Counted from the stretch's first letter, positions 8,565-18,036 are shown. The stretch is 64,000 nt of DNA from Bacteroidaceae bacterium (GCA_017534535.1 JAFXVZ010000037.1:62001-126000), one strand, 5' to 3'. The notes: generated by a model not told the origin, from the letters alone. Numbers and translations: made by a program.

Positions 8565-10766
8565 ATGGCTAAAAAGTACTTAGGACTCGCAGCAGGTTTG
8601 CTGATGTTGGCAGGCTGCTCGAACAACGATTTTACTGACAATGGGATAGCCCCAGAAGGTCAGAAGCGCACAATCAGTACTGTCAGTGCCACAATAGAGG
8701 GTGCTGATACTCGTGTGGACTTGGTGGATGGCAAGAAGCTGGTTTGGCTTGCCAGCGATCACATCAGCGTTTTCTCTGATGATGAGGATAATGGCTGGAT
8801 TACTCGCTTTGACATCACTGATGGCATAGGTACTTCTACTGCTACCTTCAAAGGTGAATCTGAGGTGTCAGGTAGTGAGTTCTATGCTTTTTATCCTGGC
8901 ACGGAATTCAAGCTTAATCAGTCAGCGCAGACAGTTTATTTCTACTGGATTTACGATGTCATCTTTAGTAGTGACTTCTCTCCGATGCAGCGTAGTATTC
9001 CTATGTTTGCTAAAGGTACCGGTTCAAACTTTGTGTTCCAGAAGCTCGCAGGCTTGCTGCATTTCCAGGTTAAAGGTAAGGGTTCCCTAATTGAAGCGAA
9101 ATTGATAGATAACGCAGGAGAGAAATTCGGTGATTATTACACGTTGGAATATGGCGGAACCAACCTTGTCCTGAATCCTATGGATGGAAGTGCTCGTGAA
9201 GATTATATTATAGGTACTCCTAATGATACCCCATTGTCTGACACAGAACCTGTAGATATCTATTTCTCTTTGCCTGCAAATAAGACATTTGAGCAAGGTT
9301 TCTCTCTTGAGTTGAAATATTATGATGAAAACAAGGAAGAAAAGACTTATACCCATAAAACAGAAAAGGGATTTGCCGTTAAGGCTGGTGAAGTAAGTAC
9401 CTTCCCCGCATTAGTGCTGAGTAGTTCCGGTGGAGGGGTTGAACCTACTTATGGTTGGGAGTCTAACTTCTGCACCCTTTCTGGAAAGGAGGTAAGTGTT
9501 TCATACTACTTTAATTATGATAAAACTAAAATTTTCTGGGACTTCGTATTCCTTACTGAAGATAAAGCCGATCCTATTATTCTGGAATTCTGGAAGGATT
9601 ATAATGGAGGCACCCCAGATTTGTCATGGATTGATCCAACTAAGTATGATGACAGTATTTTGGAAACTTCCGATTTCAGGTTCCATGATTATGAGAATAA
9701 CTTGATTTATAGACCAAGTGATGCGAGTATTTTTACCATTATGAAGAACTCCGATGGCACATGGTCTTTGCGTCTGGAAGGTGTAAAACTTTATGAAAAT
9801 AATGGGGATGGTCCTGATCTTTCTGACATATACGTTAATTTTGATGGTTATTTCAACTATACTCCTCCACCAACATGGAACTTTACTGGTGCTGCTTGGA
9901 TGTCGGGTGCATATGCTACTATAGAGCGGGATATTGAGGAAGCCGGTGATTTTAGTCAATATGGAGCCGAGCATGGTCGTGACTTTGTGAGGTGGAGACT
10001 GAGATTCACGAATTTCCCATGGGGCAGCGGAAGTTCTATTCCTTCAGATTTCAAGGAAGTGGTAATCATTTGGGAAGAAGAGCATGACGGAGTCTTGCCG
10101 GCTTTCCCAACCGATGCTACGATAAATGAATTTTGGTTGGATATTATGTCACAAGGATATGATATTGGAGGTCAGTATGTGATGAATGACGATAATGCGC
10201 AACTGAGTATTCACCAGAATGATGATGGTGCTTATGAGATTTCCGTTAGTGACGGCATAAAGATGTATCCACTCGACTCAGATGTTGTTGCGGATTCGAA
10301 AGCATCCAACTTCTCTTTCAATGGTGTCTTGACTGAAAAGTATAAGGAAGACGAAGCTCCTCAGGGGGGGATCTACATTAACGATGGTGAAAATTCGGCA
10401 ATGCTGATTATTAATACCGCTTATTATTTCTACTCAGAGGATGGCATACATATTGTGTTTAAAGACATCCAAGTATCGAACAAAGAAATAAATAATATTG
10501 ATAACAGCTATCTATTGGAAGATATCAAGGATGCCGAAATCGTACTGGTTGAATATGGAGGGGATGTTTTCCCACCAGTAGGGACATATAAAAGTTACCT
10601 GCAACTAACAGATGGAGCAGGAAACCTTTTATGGAAAACCGATAAAGATCAAGACATGGAAATAACCAGTGAGGGAATTGAATTCTATCCTTCAATCAAG
10701 ACTCCAAATGGCAGATCGGGTAAACTTGATTTCGTCTGGAACGGGGCTATTGATTTGCAAGAATAA
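8565..10766 (+). CDS. Fimbrillin-like lipoprotein with shuffled C-terminal modules
   Basis: A 733-residue lipoprotein with signal MAKKYLGLAAGLLMLAGC and Cys18. ATG 8565 is preferred over upstream in-frame starts because GGAGG lies 9 bases before it and it aligns with both paralogues. The N-terminal domain (about 30-290) is nearly the same as in the preceding gene and contains the same LVWLASDHISVFSDD segment. Module 1 (about 297-445) resembles the first module of the first paralogue (GGTPDLSW versus GGAPTLSW). Module 2 (about 446-590) resembles the last module of the second paralogue. The final module (about 591-733) has no clear partner here. Loss of similarity right after the N-domain points to duplication followed by module exchange. 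It is monocistronic. Confidence 0.75.
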   Translation: MAKKYLGLAAGLLMLAGCSNNDFTDNGIAPEGQKRTISTVSATIEGADTRVDLVDGKKLVWLASDHISVFSDDEDNGWITRFDITDGIGTSTATFKGESEVSGSEFYAFYPGTEFKLNQSAQTVYFYWIYDVIFSSDFSPMQRSIPMFAKGTGSNFVFQKLAGLLHFQVKGKGSLIEAKLIDNAGEKFGDYYTLEYGGTNLVLNPMDGSAREDYIIGTPNDTPLSDTEPVDIYFSLPANKTFEQGFSLELKYYDENKEEKTYTHKTEKGFAVKAGEVSTFPALVLSSSGGGVEPTYGWESNFCTLSGKEVSVSYYFNYDKTKIFWDFVFLTEDKADPIILEFWKDYNGGTPDLSWIDPTKYDDSILETSDFRFHDYENNLIYRPSDASIFTIMKNSDGTWSLRLEGVKLYENNGDGPDLSDIYVNFDGYFNYTPPPTWNFTGAAWMSGAYATIERDIEEAGDFSQYGAEHGRDFVRWRLRFTNFPWGSGSSIPSDFKEVVIIWEEEHDGVLPAFPTDATINEFWLDIMSQGYDIGGQYVMNDDNAQLSIHQNDDGAYEISVSDGIKMYPLDSDVVADSKASNFSFNGVLTEKYKEDEAPQGGIYINDGENSAMLIINTAYYFYSEDGIHIVFKDIQVSNKEINNIDNSYLLEDIKDAEIVLVEYGGDVFPPVGTYKSYLQLTDGAGNLLWKTDKDQDMEITSEGIEFYPSIKTPNGRSGKLDFVWNGAIDLQE

Positions 10767-10809
10767 TTATTCAGCAGAGGCTGCCTCTGAAAACTGTAGT
10801 TTATAATTT

Positions 10810-10843
10810 GACTGCGGCAGTACTGAATGCCGCAGTCTTTTTT
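10810..10843 (+). terminator. Terminator of the third fimbrillin-like gene
   Basis: Perfect stem GACTGCGGCA / TGCCGCAGTC with an 8-base loop, followed by six T. Confidence 0.85.
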
Positions 10844-10951
10844 CATGCTATATTTCACCCATAATAAGTATTTTGCTCTTTGCGTAAATGATGCAGCAGA
10901 ATTAGGCAATCAATAATGAGATATGCAAATGAAAACAGTAATAATTGTTGC

Positions 10952-11299
10952 TTACCCCACAGGCTTCGTCTGCGAGTAGCCTTTGGCTTTCAGTAAGTCA
11001 AGGATGCGTTGCTTGAAATCGCCTTGGATGATGATTTCACCGTCTTTGGCGGTGCCACCCACACCACAGCTTCCTTTCAGTAGTTTGCCTAAGGCTTTCA
11101 AATCATCTTCTGTGCCGATGAAACCAGTAACTAAAGTAACTGTTTTGCCACCACGATTCTTGCGGTCAAGACTCACACGTAATTTCTGCTGTTGAGGGGG
11201 CAGGGTAGTGGCCTCTGGCTCCTCTGAAGTTTCATATTTGAAATTTGGATTCGTGGAATAAACCACATTCAGCCTGTCTTTCCAATCAGTATTCTTCAT
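10952..11299 (-). CDS. SUI1/eIF1-like translation factor (YciH family)
   Basis: A 115-residue protein whose C-terminal 75 residues match the SUI1 fold: LRVSLDRKNRGGKTVTLVTG, then a short helix, KGSCGVGGTAKDGEIIIQGD and a final helix with KGY. Bacterial YciH-type SUI1 proteins bind the ribosome and influence start-site fidelity, though their role in Bacteroidetes is little studied. The N-terminal 40 residues are a variable linker. It is monocistronic on the minus strand, with a TATTTTTG promoter element at 11319-11326, and is divergent from the FAH-family gene. Confidence 0.85.
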   Translation of the reverse strand: MKNTDWKDRLNVVYSTNPNFKYETSEEPEATTLPPQQQKLRVSLDRKNRGGKTVTLVTGFIGTEDDLKALGKLLKGSCGVGGTAKDGEIIIQGDFKQRILDLLKAKGYSQTKPVG

Positions 11300-11318
11300 A
11301 TAATTTCATTCTTTTCCG

Positions 11319-11369
11319 CAAAAATAGGCAAAAAGTTTGGGATGATGTCAATGAAAAGCAGTAAATTTG
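11319..11369. promoter_or_regulatory. Divergent promoters for the SUI1 and FAH genes
   Basis: TATTTTTG at 11319-11326 on the minus strand serves the SUI1 gene. TAAATTTG at 11362-11369 on the plus strand lies 21 bases before the FAH gene. Both match TAnnTTTG. Confidence 0.55.
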
Positions 11370-11389
11370 CGTTATAATTGGTATAGCGT

Positions 11390-12007
11390 ATGAAGATTAT
11401 TTGCATTGGCATGAATTACAGCCTCCATAAGGAGGAACTGGGACATACGGAGGCAACGCCAGAGCCCGTGATATTTATGAAGCCTGACTCTGCTATTTTG
11501 CGTGACGGCAAGCCTTTCTTTCTGCCTGACTTTTCGAAGAACCTGCAATATGAAACCGAGATAGTGGTGAGGATTAGCCGACTGGGCAAAAGAATCAGTC
11601 CGAAGTTTGTGCGTAGGTATTATGATGCAGTGACAGTGGGCATTGATTTCACTGCCAGGGATTTGCAGAGTAGGTTTCGGGCAGAGGGCCATCCTTGGGA
11701 GCTCAGCAAAGGTTTCGACGAAAGTGCTGTGATAGGTGAGTTTGTGCCATTGAGTGAGGTAGGAGGGGAGGTGCAGAACCTGCATTTCCACCTGAATATA
11801 GATGATAAGACTGTACAGCAGGGCTTTACGGGCGATATGCTTTTCACTGTGGATGAAATCATCTGCTATGTGAGTAAGTTTATGACACTGAAGATTGGTG
11901 ACTTGATTTATACGGGTACACCTGTTGGTGTAGGGCCTGTGTCTGTTGGCAATCATTTGCAGGGATATTTGGAAGACAAGAAACTTTTGGATTTTTTTGT
12001 GAGATAA
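11390..12007 (+). CDS. Fumarylacetoacetate hydrolase family protein (short form)
   Basis: A 205-residue single-domain FAH-family hydrolase. It shows KIICIGMNYSLHKEE at the N-terminus, EPVIFMKPDSA, the metal-binding YETEIVVRI segment (Glu-x-Glu), the GIDFTARDLQ motif and the C-terminal GDLIYTGTPVGVGPV. FAH proteins cleave C-C bonds in beta-diketo or oxaloacetate-like acids using Mg2+ or Mn2+; the substrate here cannot be deduced. Members of this short class are typical of Bacteroidetes. It is followed by family A heptamer repeats and ispF, and the three genes to the GH78 enzyme probably form one transcript. Confidence 0.85.
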   Translation: MKIICIGMNYSLHKEELGHTEATPEPVIFMKPDSAILRDGKPFFLPDFSKNLQYETEIVVRISRLGKRISPKFVRRYYDAVTVGIDFTARDLQSRFRAEGHPWELSKGFDESAVIGEFVPLSEVGGEVQNLHFHLNIDDKTVQQGFTGDMLFTVDEIICYVSKFMTLKIGDLIYTGTPVGVGPVSVGNHLQGYLEDKKLLDFFVR

Positions 12008-12036
12008 TGGTCAATCGTCAATTGTCAATTGTCAAT
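12006..12036. repeat. Family A heptamer repeat between the FAH gene and ispF
   Basis: Four consecutive 7-bp units of the form GTCAATN (GGTCAATC, GTCAATT, GTCAATT, GTCAATA) fill the gap. The same unit recurs at many other junctions and inside genes in this window. Confidence 0.8.
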
Positions 12037-12040
12037 AAAA

Positions 12041-12520
12041 ATGAAAGTAAGAGTTGGTTTTGGATATGATGTACACCAGTTAGTAGAAGGTCGAGATCTG
12101 TGGCTGGGTGGAGTAAAATTGCAGCATAGCAAAGGTTTGTTGGGGCACTCTGATGCCGATGTGCTCATACATGCCATTTGTGATGCCCTCTTGGGTGCTG
12201 CCAATATGCGAGACATTGGGTTCCATTTCCCTGATAACTCTGCTGATTATAAGGGTATTGACAGCAAGATTCTTCTGAAGAAAGTGGTTGAGCTCATAGC
12301 TACTAAGGGTTACAAGGTGGGTAATATCGATGCCACCGTGTGTGCTGAACGTCCTAAGCTGAATCCCCATATCCCAGAAATGCAACAGGTTTTGGCAGAT
12401 GTGATGGGGATAGATGCCGATGATGTTTCCATCAAAGCCACCACCACCGAGAAACTGGGTTTTACGGGTAGGGAAGAAGGTATATCTGCGTTTGCTACCG
12501 TATTGATAGAGAAAAATTAA
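12041..12520 (+). CDS. ispF: 2-C-methyl-D-erythritol 2,4-cyclodiphosphate synthase
   Basis: A 159-residue MEP-pathway enzyme that converts CDP-methylerythritol 2-phosphate to the cyclic diphosphate and CMP. Diagnostic features are FGYDVHQL with the zinc ligands Asp and His near the N-terminus, the GHSDADVLIHAICDALLGA motif, GDIGxHF-like DIGFHFPD, and the TTTEKLGFTGREEGI C-terminal motif. Length is normal. ATG 12041 is the true start; an in-frame TTG four codons upstream lies within the heptamer repeat. No RBS stronger than an A-rich leader is seen, as is usual in Bacteroidetes. Confidence 0.95.
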   Translation: MKVRVGFGYDVHQLVEGRDLWLGGVKLQHSKGLLGHSDADVLIHAICDALLGAANMRDIGFHFPDNSADYKGIDSKILLKKVVELIATKGYKVGNIDATVCAERPKLNPHIPEMQQVLADVMGIDADDVSIKATTTEKLGFTGREEGISAFATVLIEKN

Positions 12521-12533
12521 AAAGCAAAATACT

Positions 12534-15116
12534 ATGAAAAATTTGAAAACAAAAAGTATGCTTCTGGCTGTGGCTATGTTGTCGCTGACTGGATGCGTTA
12601 CAGAGACTCAGCAAGAGAGGTATAGCAAGGTTGATGCCTTAGAGACAGCGGCTTGGGATGCCTCACAGTGGATATCTGTTGCCGATGCTCCTGTGGTGCA
12701 GGGCGCTATTTATGAACCGGGCAATTGGCGTGCAGCTAATGGTACCAATTGGTTTGTATCTACTGTTAAGAACGACAAGAAAGTGGCGAGTGCCAAGTGG
12801 ATGACTACCGCTTTGGGTGTTTATGAACTCTATGTAAATGGTGAACCCGTGGGCGATGAGGTGTTGAAGCCAGGCTTTACCCATTACGCTAAGACCAAGC
12901 GTTCATTTACTTACGACATCACGCCAATGCTGAACAAGAAGGCTGATGCAGAAAACATTCTTTCTGTACAAGTTACTCCAGGTTGGTGGGGCGACAAAAT
13001 CATTACTCCTTCAGGTCATGACGGCATGATTGGCAAGAAGTGTGCTTTCAGAGGTGTGTTGCAGCTCACTTATTCCGATGGTTCTACTAAGCTATTTGGT
13101 TCAGATACAGAGAACTGGAAAGCAGGAATTGCAGGTCCTGTAAAGCATGCAGGCATCTTTGACGGTGAGGAATACGACGCTCGTGAGCCTCTTGGCTTCC
13201 TTGTGGCTGATCAGTTCAAGACCCCTGAGGTGAATACAGAATTTAGTGGAGAGATACTCCCTTCAGAAGGTGCAGAGATTTATCTCCGTCCTGATTTGGC
13301 GTTGAATCCTGTCAAGACATACGTTTGGAAGGATATTGAGAATGCGAAGGAAGAAGAATTTGGTAAGGTGGTGATTGCTCGTGAATATGCAGCAGGTGAG
13401 GAGATTACCCTGCAGGCAGGCGAGACTTTGGTGGTGGATTTCGGGCAGAATGCAGCTGCTGTACCTGCTTTTGAGTTCAAGGCTACATCTGGTACAACAC
13501 TCACTTGCCTTCCAGGTGAGTTGCTGAATGATGGGAATGGTGCCAAGAGTCGTGGTATGGATGGCCCTGAGGGTAGTGTGCATCGTGACAACCTCCGCAT
13601 TGCTACGGCTGGTGGTATGGTACTTTCTTATACCTTTGCTGAAAATCCAGACTTTGTATCATACTACCCACATTGTACCTTCTTCGGCTATCGCTTTGCA
13701 TCAATCACTGCAACTGATCAGGTAACAATCAAGTCGATACAATCCATCCCAGTGACCTCTATAGCAAAGAATTTGGAAACAGGTGTCATCACAACAGGTA
13801 ATGAGTCAATCAATAAGTTGATTTCCAATACCCTTTGGGGACAGCGCTCGAATTATCTTTCTGTACCTACTGATTGTCCTCAACGTAATGAGCGACTGGG
13901 TTGGACGGCAGATACACAGGTGTTTGCTGAAACTGGTACTTTCTTCGCCAATACTGACAGCTTCTTCCATAAATGGATGCGCGATATGCGTGACTCACAG
14001 AGTGAGACAGGCGGATTCCCAGGTGTGGCTCCTCTGGCTCAATATGGTGAGAATATGATGCGATTGGGTTGGGCAGATGCTGGTATCATTGTTCCTTGGA
14101 CGGTTTGGAAACAGTTTGGTGATACCCAGATTATTAACGAGAACTGGGAAGCAATGAACCGCTTTATGACTCATGTGAACGAAACACATTATGATCATAA
14201 GGCCTTGAGTGCCGAGAATGGCAATTATCAGTGGGCTGATTGGCTGAGCTACGAACCGCTGGAGAGTTGCAGTGGACGTGCTTTCACTCCTAAGGATGGT
14301 CCGTATCCAGATGCTATCAGCTACTGGAGTTACCTGGGTGCTTCTTACTGGCTCATTGATGCAGAGATGATGCGTGATATGGCGATAGCTACCAACCGTG
14401 ATGCTACTGTTTATCAGCGTATGGTGAATGATGCGAAGACATACATCAAGATTAATTTTTTGAAGCCAGATGGCACGTTCAAGGTGGCTATTCTGAATAC
14501 GATGCAGACCCCTGCTTTGTTCGCTTTGAAGAATCAATTGATTGAGGGCCCTGCTAAGGAGGCGATGATTGCTCGCCTGCGTCAGAACTTTGCGGAGCAT
14601 GATAATTGCCTGCAGACAGGTTTTTTAGGTACATCTATCTTGATGCAGACCCTGACTGACAACGGCATGGGTGACATCGCTTATGAGTTGCTCTTCCAGC
14701 GTAAGAACCCAAGTTGGCTTTATTCAGTAGATAATGGTGCTACCACCATTTGGGAGCGTTGGAACAGCTATATGATTGAAAGTGGTATGGGGCCTCAGGG
14801 TATGAACAGCTTCAATCACTATGCTTACGGAGCAGTATGTGCTTGGATTTGGGAAACAGCTGCTGGCATTGCTGCCGATCCTGCTAAGCCTGGTTTCAAG
14901 CACATCATTATGAAGCCAATGCCCGACAAGCGATTAGGTCATTTGGAGGCTAACTATCAGTCAGCAGCTGGCTTGATTCGCAGTGCTTGGAAGTATGAGG
15001 GTGATCAGTGGACTTGGGAGTTTACCATTCCTGAGGGAGCTACTGCTACCGTTACTCTGCCTGGTGAGACTGAATCAAAAGATTATGAGTCTGGTACTTA
15101 CACCGTAACGAAGTAA
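12534..15116 (+). CDS. GH78-family alpha-L-rhamnosidase, lipoprotein
   Basis: An 860-residue exported glycosidase with a lipoprotein signal (LLAVAMLSLTGC, Cys21). Its architecture is an N-terminal beta-sandwich with ALGVYELYVNGEPVGDEVL, the concanavalin-like middle domain, the catalytic (alpha/alpha)6 barrel and a C-terminal beta domain. The GH78 signature is clear: DCPQRNERLGWTADTQVFAE and later TTIWERWNSY, which supplies the acidic residues that position water at the anomeric carbon. It removes terminal L-rhamnose from plant glycans such as pectin or from flavonoid glycosides. No SusCD pair lies beside it. The next gene is a secreted subtilase 20 bases downstream. Confidence 0.9.
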   Translation: MKNLKTKSMLLAVAMLSLTGCVTETQQERYSKVDALETAAWDASQWISVADAPVVQGAIYEPGNWRAANGTNWFVSTVKNDKKVASAKWMTTALGVYELYVNGEPVGDEVLKPGFTHYAKTKRSFTYDITPMLNKKADAENILSVQVTPGWWGDKIITPSGHDGMIGKKCAFRGVLQLTYSDGSTKLFGSDTENWKAGIAGPVKHAGIFDGEEYDAREPLGFLVADQFKTPEVNTEFSGEILPSEGAEIYLRPDLALNPVKTYVWKDIENAKEEEFGKVVIAREYAAGEEITLQAGETLVVDFGQNAAAVPAFEFKATSGTTLTCLPGELLNDGNGAKSRGMDGPEGSVHRDNLRIATAGGMVLSYTFAENPDFVSYYPHCTFFGYRFASITATDQVTIKSIQSIPVTSIAKNLETGVITTGNESINKLISNTLWGQRSNYLSVPTDCPQRNERLGWTADTQVFAETGTFFANTDSFFHKWMRDMRDSQSETGGFPGVAPLAQYGENMMRLGWADAGIIVPWTVWKQFGDTQIINENWEAMNRFMTHVNETHYDHKALSAENGNYQWADWLSYEPLESCSGRAFTPKDGPYPDAISYWSYLGASYWLIDAEMMRDMAIATNRDATVYQRMVNDAKTYIKINFLKPDGTFKVAILNTMQTPALFALKNQLIEGPAKEAMIARLRQNFAEHDNCLQTGFLGTSILMQTLTDNGMGDIAYELLFQRKNPSWLYSVDNGATTIWERWNSYMIESGMGPQGMNSFNHYAYGAVCAWIWETAAGIAADPAKPGFKHIIMKPMPDKRLGHLEANYQSAAGLIRSAWKYEGDQWTWEFTIPEGATATVTLPGETESKDYESGTYTVTK

Positions 15117-15136
15117 TAAGGATATAAGACAACAAT

Positions 15137-16501
15137 ATGAGGAAATTCTTGATAGTATTTAGTTTGCTGGCATTTGTGGCAAGCATGGTAGTAAGTGCGC
15201 AGGATACTTTGCGCTATCACATTGATTTGAAAGACAAGGCGGCAACAAAGTTTTCTTTGAAGCACCCGGAAAAGTTCCTTTCTGCTAAAGCTTTGCAACG
15301 CAGACAGAAGCAAAACTTGCAAGTGGATTCCACTGACTTGCCTGTGCCTGAGGCTTATGTCAGGGCTATACAGCGTACGGGTGTAAAAGTTTTGGTTGCC
15401 AGCAAGTGGGAAAATTTCGTGACTGTATCTTGCAATGATACCAGTAAGATTGATCAGATACGTCAGTTTCCGTTTGTGAAGCAGGCGATAAAGGTGTGGG
15501 AAGCTCCTGAAGGACTCATCCCACCAGCTCGCAGAGATAGCATCATCGGTGAGCTGACAGAGAATCCAGATTCCATTTATGGCACGGGTTACGGTCAGAT
15601 TCATGTAAGCAATGCCGATAAGTTGCATGAGGCAGGCTTCAAGGGTCAGGGGATGACCATTGCCGTGATTGATGGAGGTTTCCATAATTTTGACCGCATT
15701 CCAGTCTTAGATAATGTGAAGGTGTTGGGCACCAAGGATTTTGTGAATCCTGAGGCGGATATCTTTGCAGAATCGAGCCACGGACTGAGTGTATTGTCGT
15801 GCATGGCCACTAACAAGCCAGGTGTGATGATTGGTACGGCACCAGAGGCGTCTTATTGGCTTTTACGCAGTGAGGACTCTGATTCTGAGTACCCTATTGA
15901 GCAGGACTATTGGGCTTCTGCTGTGGAGTTTGCTGACAGCGTGGGTGTGGATGTGATTAACACCTCGTTGGGGTATAATGAGTTTGATGACTTATCGATG
16001 AATTTCCAACTTAGGGACTTGGATGGCCGTAGGTCTGTGATTTCACGTGTGGCAGGCCGTTTGGCAGACAAGGGAATGATACTGGTGTGCAGTGCGGGTA
16101 ATTCTGGCAATAATGCATGGAAGAAGATTACACCTCCTGCTGATGCGGAGAATGTTCTGACAGTGGGAGCGATGGTGTTGAGTACTCGTGTTATTGCCCC
16201 ATTCTCATCTGTAGGCAATACACAGGATGGACGCATCAAGCCCGATGTGGTGGCTACAGGAGTGAGGGCTGACTTGATCAACTCGCATGGCAGTCAGGGC
16301 AAGGGCAACGGTACTTCATTTGCTTCACCTATCATGTGTGGTATGGTGGCTTGTTTGTGGCAAGCTTGTCCTACACTGACGGCTAAGGAGGTAATTGAAT
16401 TGGTTCGTCAGTCTGGCGACCGTGCTGAATATCCCGATAATATTTATGGATATGGTATTCCTGACATGTGGAAGGCTTACCAAAGCTATAAAAATCAATA
16501 A
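15137..16501 (+). CDS. Secreted S8 subtilisin-like serine protease
   Basis: A 454-residue subtilase with a cleavable signal peptide (IVFSLLAFVASMVVSAQ). A roughly 120-residue propeptide-like region is rich in Lys and Gln. The catalytic triad is present: Asp in IAVIDGGF, His in ESSHGLSVLS and Ser in GNGTSFASPIMCG. The oxyanion Asn is in CSAGNSGNN. This is the short Bacteroidetes type, without a type IX sorting domain at its C-terminus. The final codon is followed directly by the ATG of xseA, so the two are likely co-transcribed, although their functions are unrelated. Confidence 0.9.
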   Translation: MRKFLIVFSLLAFVASMVVSAQDTLRYHIDLKDKAATKFSLKHPEKFLSAKALQRRQKQNLQVDSTDLPVPEAYVRAIQRTGVKVLVASKWENFVTVSCNDTSKIDQIRQFPFVKQAIKVWEAPEGLIPPARRDSIIGELTENPDSIYGTGYGQIHVSNADKLHEAGFKGQGMTIAVIDGGFHNFDRIPVLDNVKVLGTKDFVNPEADIFAESSHGLSVLSCMATNKPGVMIGTAPEASYWLLRSEDSDSEYPIEQDYWASAVEFADSVGVDVINTSLGYNEFDDLSMNFQLRDLDGRRSVISRVAGRLADKGMILVCSAGNSGNNAWKKITPPADAENVLTVGAMVLSTRVIAPFSSVGNTQDGRIKPDVVATGVRADLINSHGSQGKGNGTSFASPIMCGMVACLWQACPTLTAKEVIELVRQSGDRAEYPDNIYGYGIPDMWKAYQSYKNQ

Positions 16502-17791
16502 ATGGAAGCAATCACTCTGTACGAGCTAAACTCTCTTGTGAAAGAGACACTTGAGTTGAGTTTACCTGATACCTATTGGGTACAGGCAGAACTCAGCGAG
16601 GTTCGTGTCAACAACGGCCATTGTTATGTGGAGTTCGTACAGAAGGATTGTCGGGGCAACGGACTAGTAGCGAAGGCGCGAGGCAACATTTGGCGGAATG
16701 TGTATTCGATACTCAAACCCACTTTCGAACGTGCCACAGGTCAGCTGTTTACGGCAGGCATCAAGGTGTTGGTGGAGGTAAATGTTACGTTTCACGAGCT
16801 GTATGGGTATGCACTGAATGTACTTGACATTGACCCTTCCTATACATTGGGTGATATGGCTCGCAAACGTCAGGAAATCTTGCGACAACTGCAAGAAGAA
16901 GGTGTGCTTGATCTAAACAAAGAACTTGAAATGCCCCTTTTACTCAAGCGCATAGCAGTCATCTCATCTGCTACAGCTGCAGGTTATGGTGACTTCTCCA
17001 ATCAGTTGGCTAATAACCAGGTAGGTTTTTATTTCCACACAGAACTATTCCCTGCCATTATGCAAGGCGATGGGGTAGAGCAGTCCATCTTGCAGGCATT
17101 GGATAGTATTTATGAGCGAGAGAGCGAGTTCGATGTGGTGGTCATCATCCGAGGCGGAGGAGCCACTTCTGACCTCACAGGCTTTGATACTTATCCATTG
17201 GCAGCTGCTGTGGCTCAATTCCCTTTGCCCATCATTACAGGTATTGGACATGAGCGTGACGATACCGTTTTGGATATGGTATCTCATACACGAGTAAAAA
17301 CTCCTACGGCTGCTGCAGAATACCTGATTGGCAGAATGCAGGATGCAGCAGATTTGTTGGTGGATTTGTCACAACGCCTCAATCAAGGTGCTGCTTATCT
17401 GCTGACTAGCCACAAAGAGCGTTTGTTGCGTTTGCAGGCTCGCATCCCTACTCATGCTATGCGGAGGGTAGCAGAAGGCAAGCTCTACCTGACGAACCTG
17501 CGACATCATATCTTGCAAGGTGCTATATTGCAAGTGGAACGCCAAATGCAGTGTTTGCCCAAGCTTCAGCCTTTGGTGCTTCAGGCCACGGCTCAGATAG
17601 AAAAACGACGTTTTCAACTGAAACTCATGGAGCAAAAAGTAACGGATGCCTCGCCAGACAAGCTCCTGGCTCGTGGTTATAGCATCACGCTGAAAAATGG
17701 TAAGGTGGTAAAAAATGCCGCCAAACTCCAGTCTGGTGATGAAATCGTAACCCGATTAAAACATGGTGAAACCATATCAATAGTCAAATAA
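16502..17791 (+). CDS. xseA: Exodeoxyribonuclease VII large subunit
   Basis: A 429-residue catalytic subunit of exonuclease VII, which degrades single-stranded DNA in both directions to short oligonucleotides. The N-terminal OB fold (about 1-110) has the TYWVQAELSEVR start and a GHCYVEFVQ strand. The central catalytic domain contains the family motifs AVISSATAAGYGDF, VVIIRGGGATSDLTGFD, and GIGHERDDTVLDMV followed by TPTAAAE. A coiled-coil arm and a C-terminal barrel segment (ARGYSITLKNGKVVK) complete the usual order. ATG begins on the base after the subtilase stop. The small subunit follows after a heptamer-repeat spacer. Confidence 0.95.
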   Translation: MEAITLYELNSLVKETLELSLPDTYWVQAELSEVRVNNGHCYVEFVQKDCRGNGLVAKARGNIWRNVYSILKPTFERATGQLFTAGIKVLVEVNVTFHELYGYALNVLDIDPSYTLGDMARKRQEILRQLQEEGVLDLNKELEMPLLLKRIAVISSATAAGYGDFSNQLANNQVGFYFHTELFPAIMQGDGVEQSILQALDSIYERESEFDVVVIIRGGGATSDLTGFDTYPLAAAVAQFPLPIITGIGHERDDTVLDMVSHTRVKTPTAAAEYLIGRMQDAADLLVDLSQRLNQGAAYLLTSHKERLLRLQARIPTHAMRRVAEGKLYLTNLRHHILQGAILQVERQMQCLPKLQPLVLQATAQIEKRRFQLKLMEQKVTDASPDKLLARGYSITLKNGKVVKNAAKLQSGDEIVTRLKHGETISIVK

Positions 17792-17828
17792 TTATTCATT
17801 ATTCATTGTTCATTATTCATTAATCATT
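17790..17828. repeat. Family B heptamer repeat between xseA and xseB
   Basis: Five 7-bp units of ATTATTC, ATTGTTC or ATTAATC type fill the spacer between xseA and xseB. Related CTTCATT-type units occur at 52116-52140, 52281-52308, 53499-53550 and 54812-54875. Confidence 0.75.
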
Positions 17829-18026
17829 ATGAAAACCGAATCCTACTCCCAAGCATTAGAGCGTTTGCAGAAGATTGTATCGCAAATAGACAGTGGTGAA
17901 CTGGAGATAGACCAATTGGCTGAAAAAATTAAAGAAGCCAACACCATAATAGCGTTTTGCAATGACAAACTGACTAGAGCAGACGAAGAAATTAAAAAAT
18001 TATCACAGGAAAGCAGTAATTCTTAA
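17829..18026 (+). CDS. xseB: Exodeoxyribonuclease VII small subunit
   Basis: A 65-residue helical protein with the XseB pattern: SYSQALERLQKIVSQIDSGE, LEIDQLAEKIKEA and a second helix with CNDKLTRADEEIKKL. Several copies wrap around the coiled-coil arm of XseA and are needed for regulated exonuclease VII activity. Length and position directly after xseA are as expected. Confidence 0.93.
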   Translation: MKTESYSQALERLQKIVSQIDSGELEIDQLAEKIKEANTIIAFCNDKLTRADEEIKKLSQESSNS

Positions 18027-18036
18027 TATTATTTGC

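Noticed and set aside
11372-11956. Minus-strand frame opposite the FAH gene
   Set aside because: Fully antisense to a conserved hydrolase and rich in His/Leu, as expected for a shadow.
13995-14600. Minus-strand frame inside the GH78 gene
   Set aside because: Shadow of a well-supported catalytic domain, without start signals or family features.
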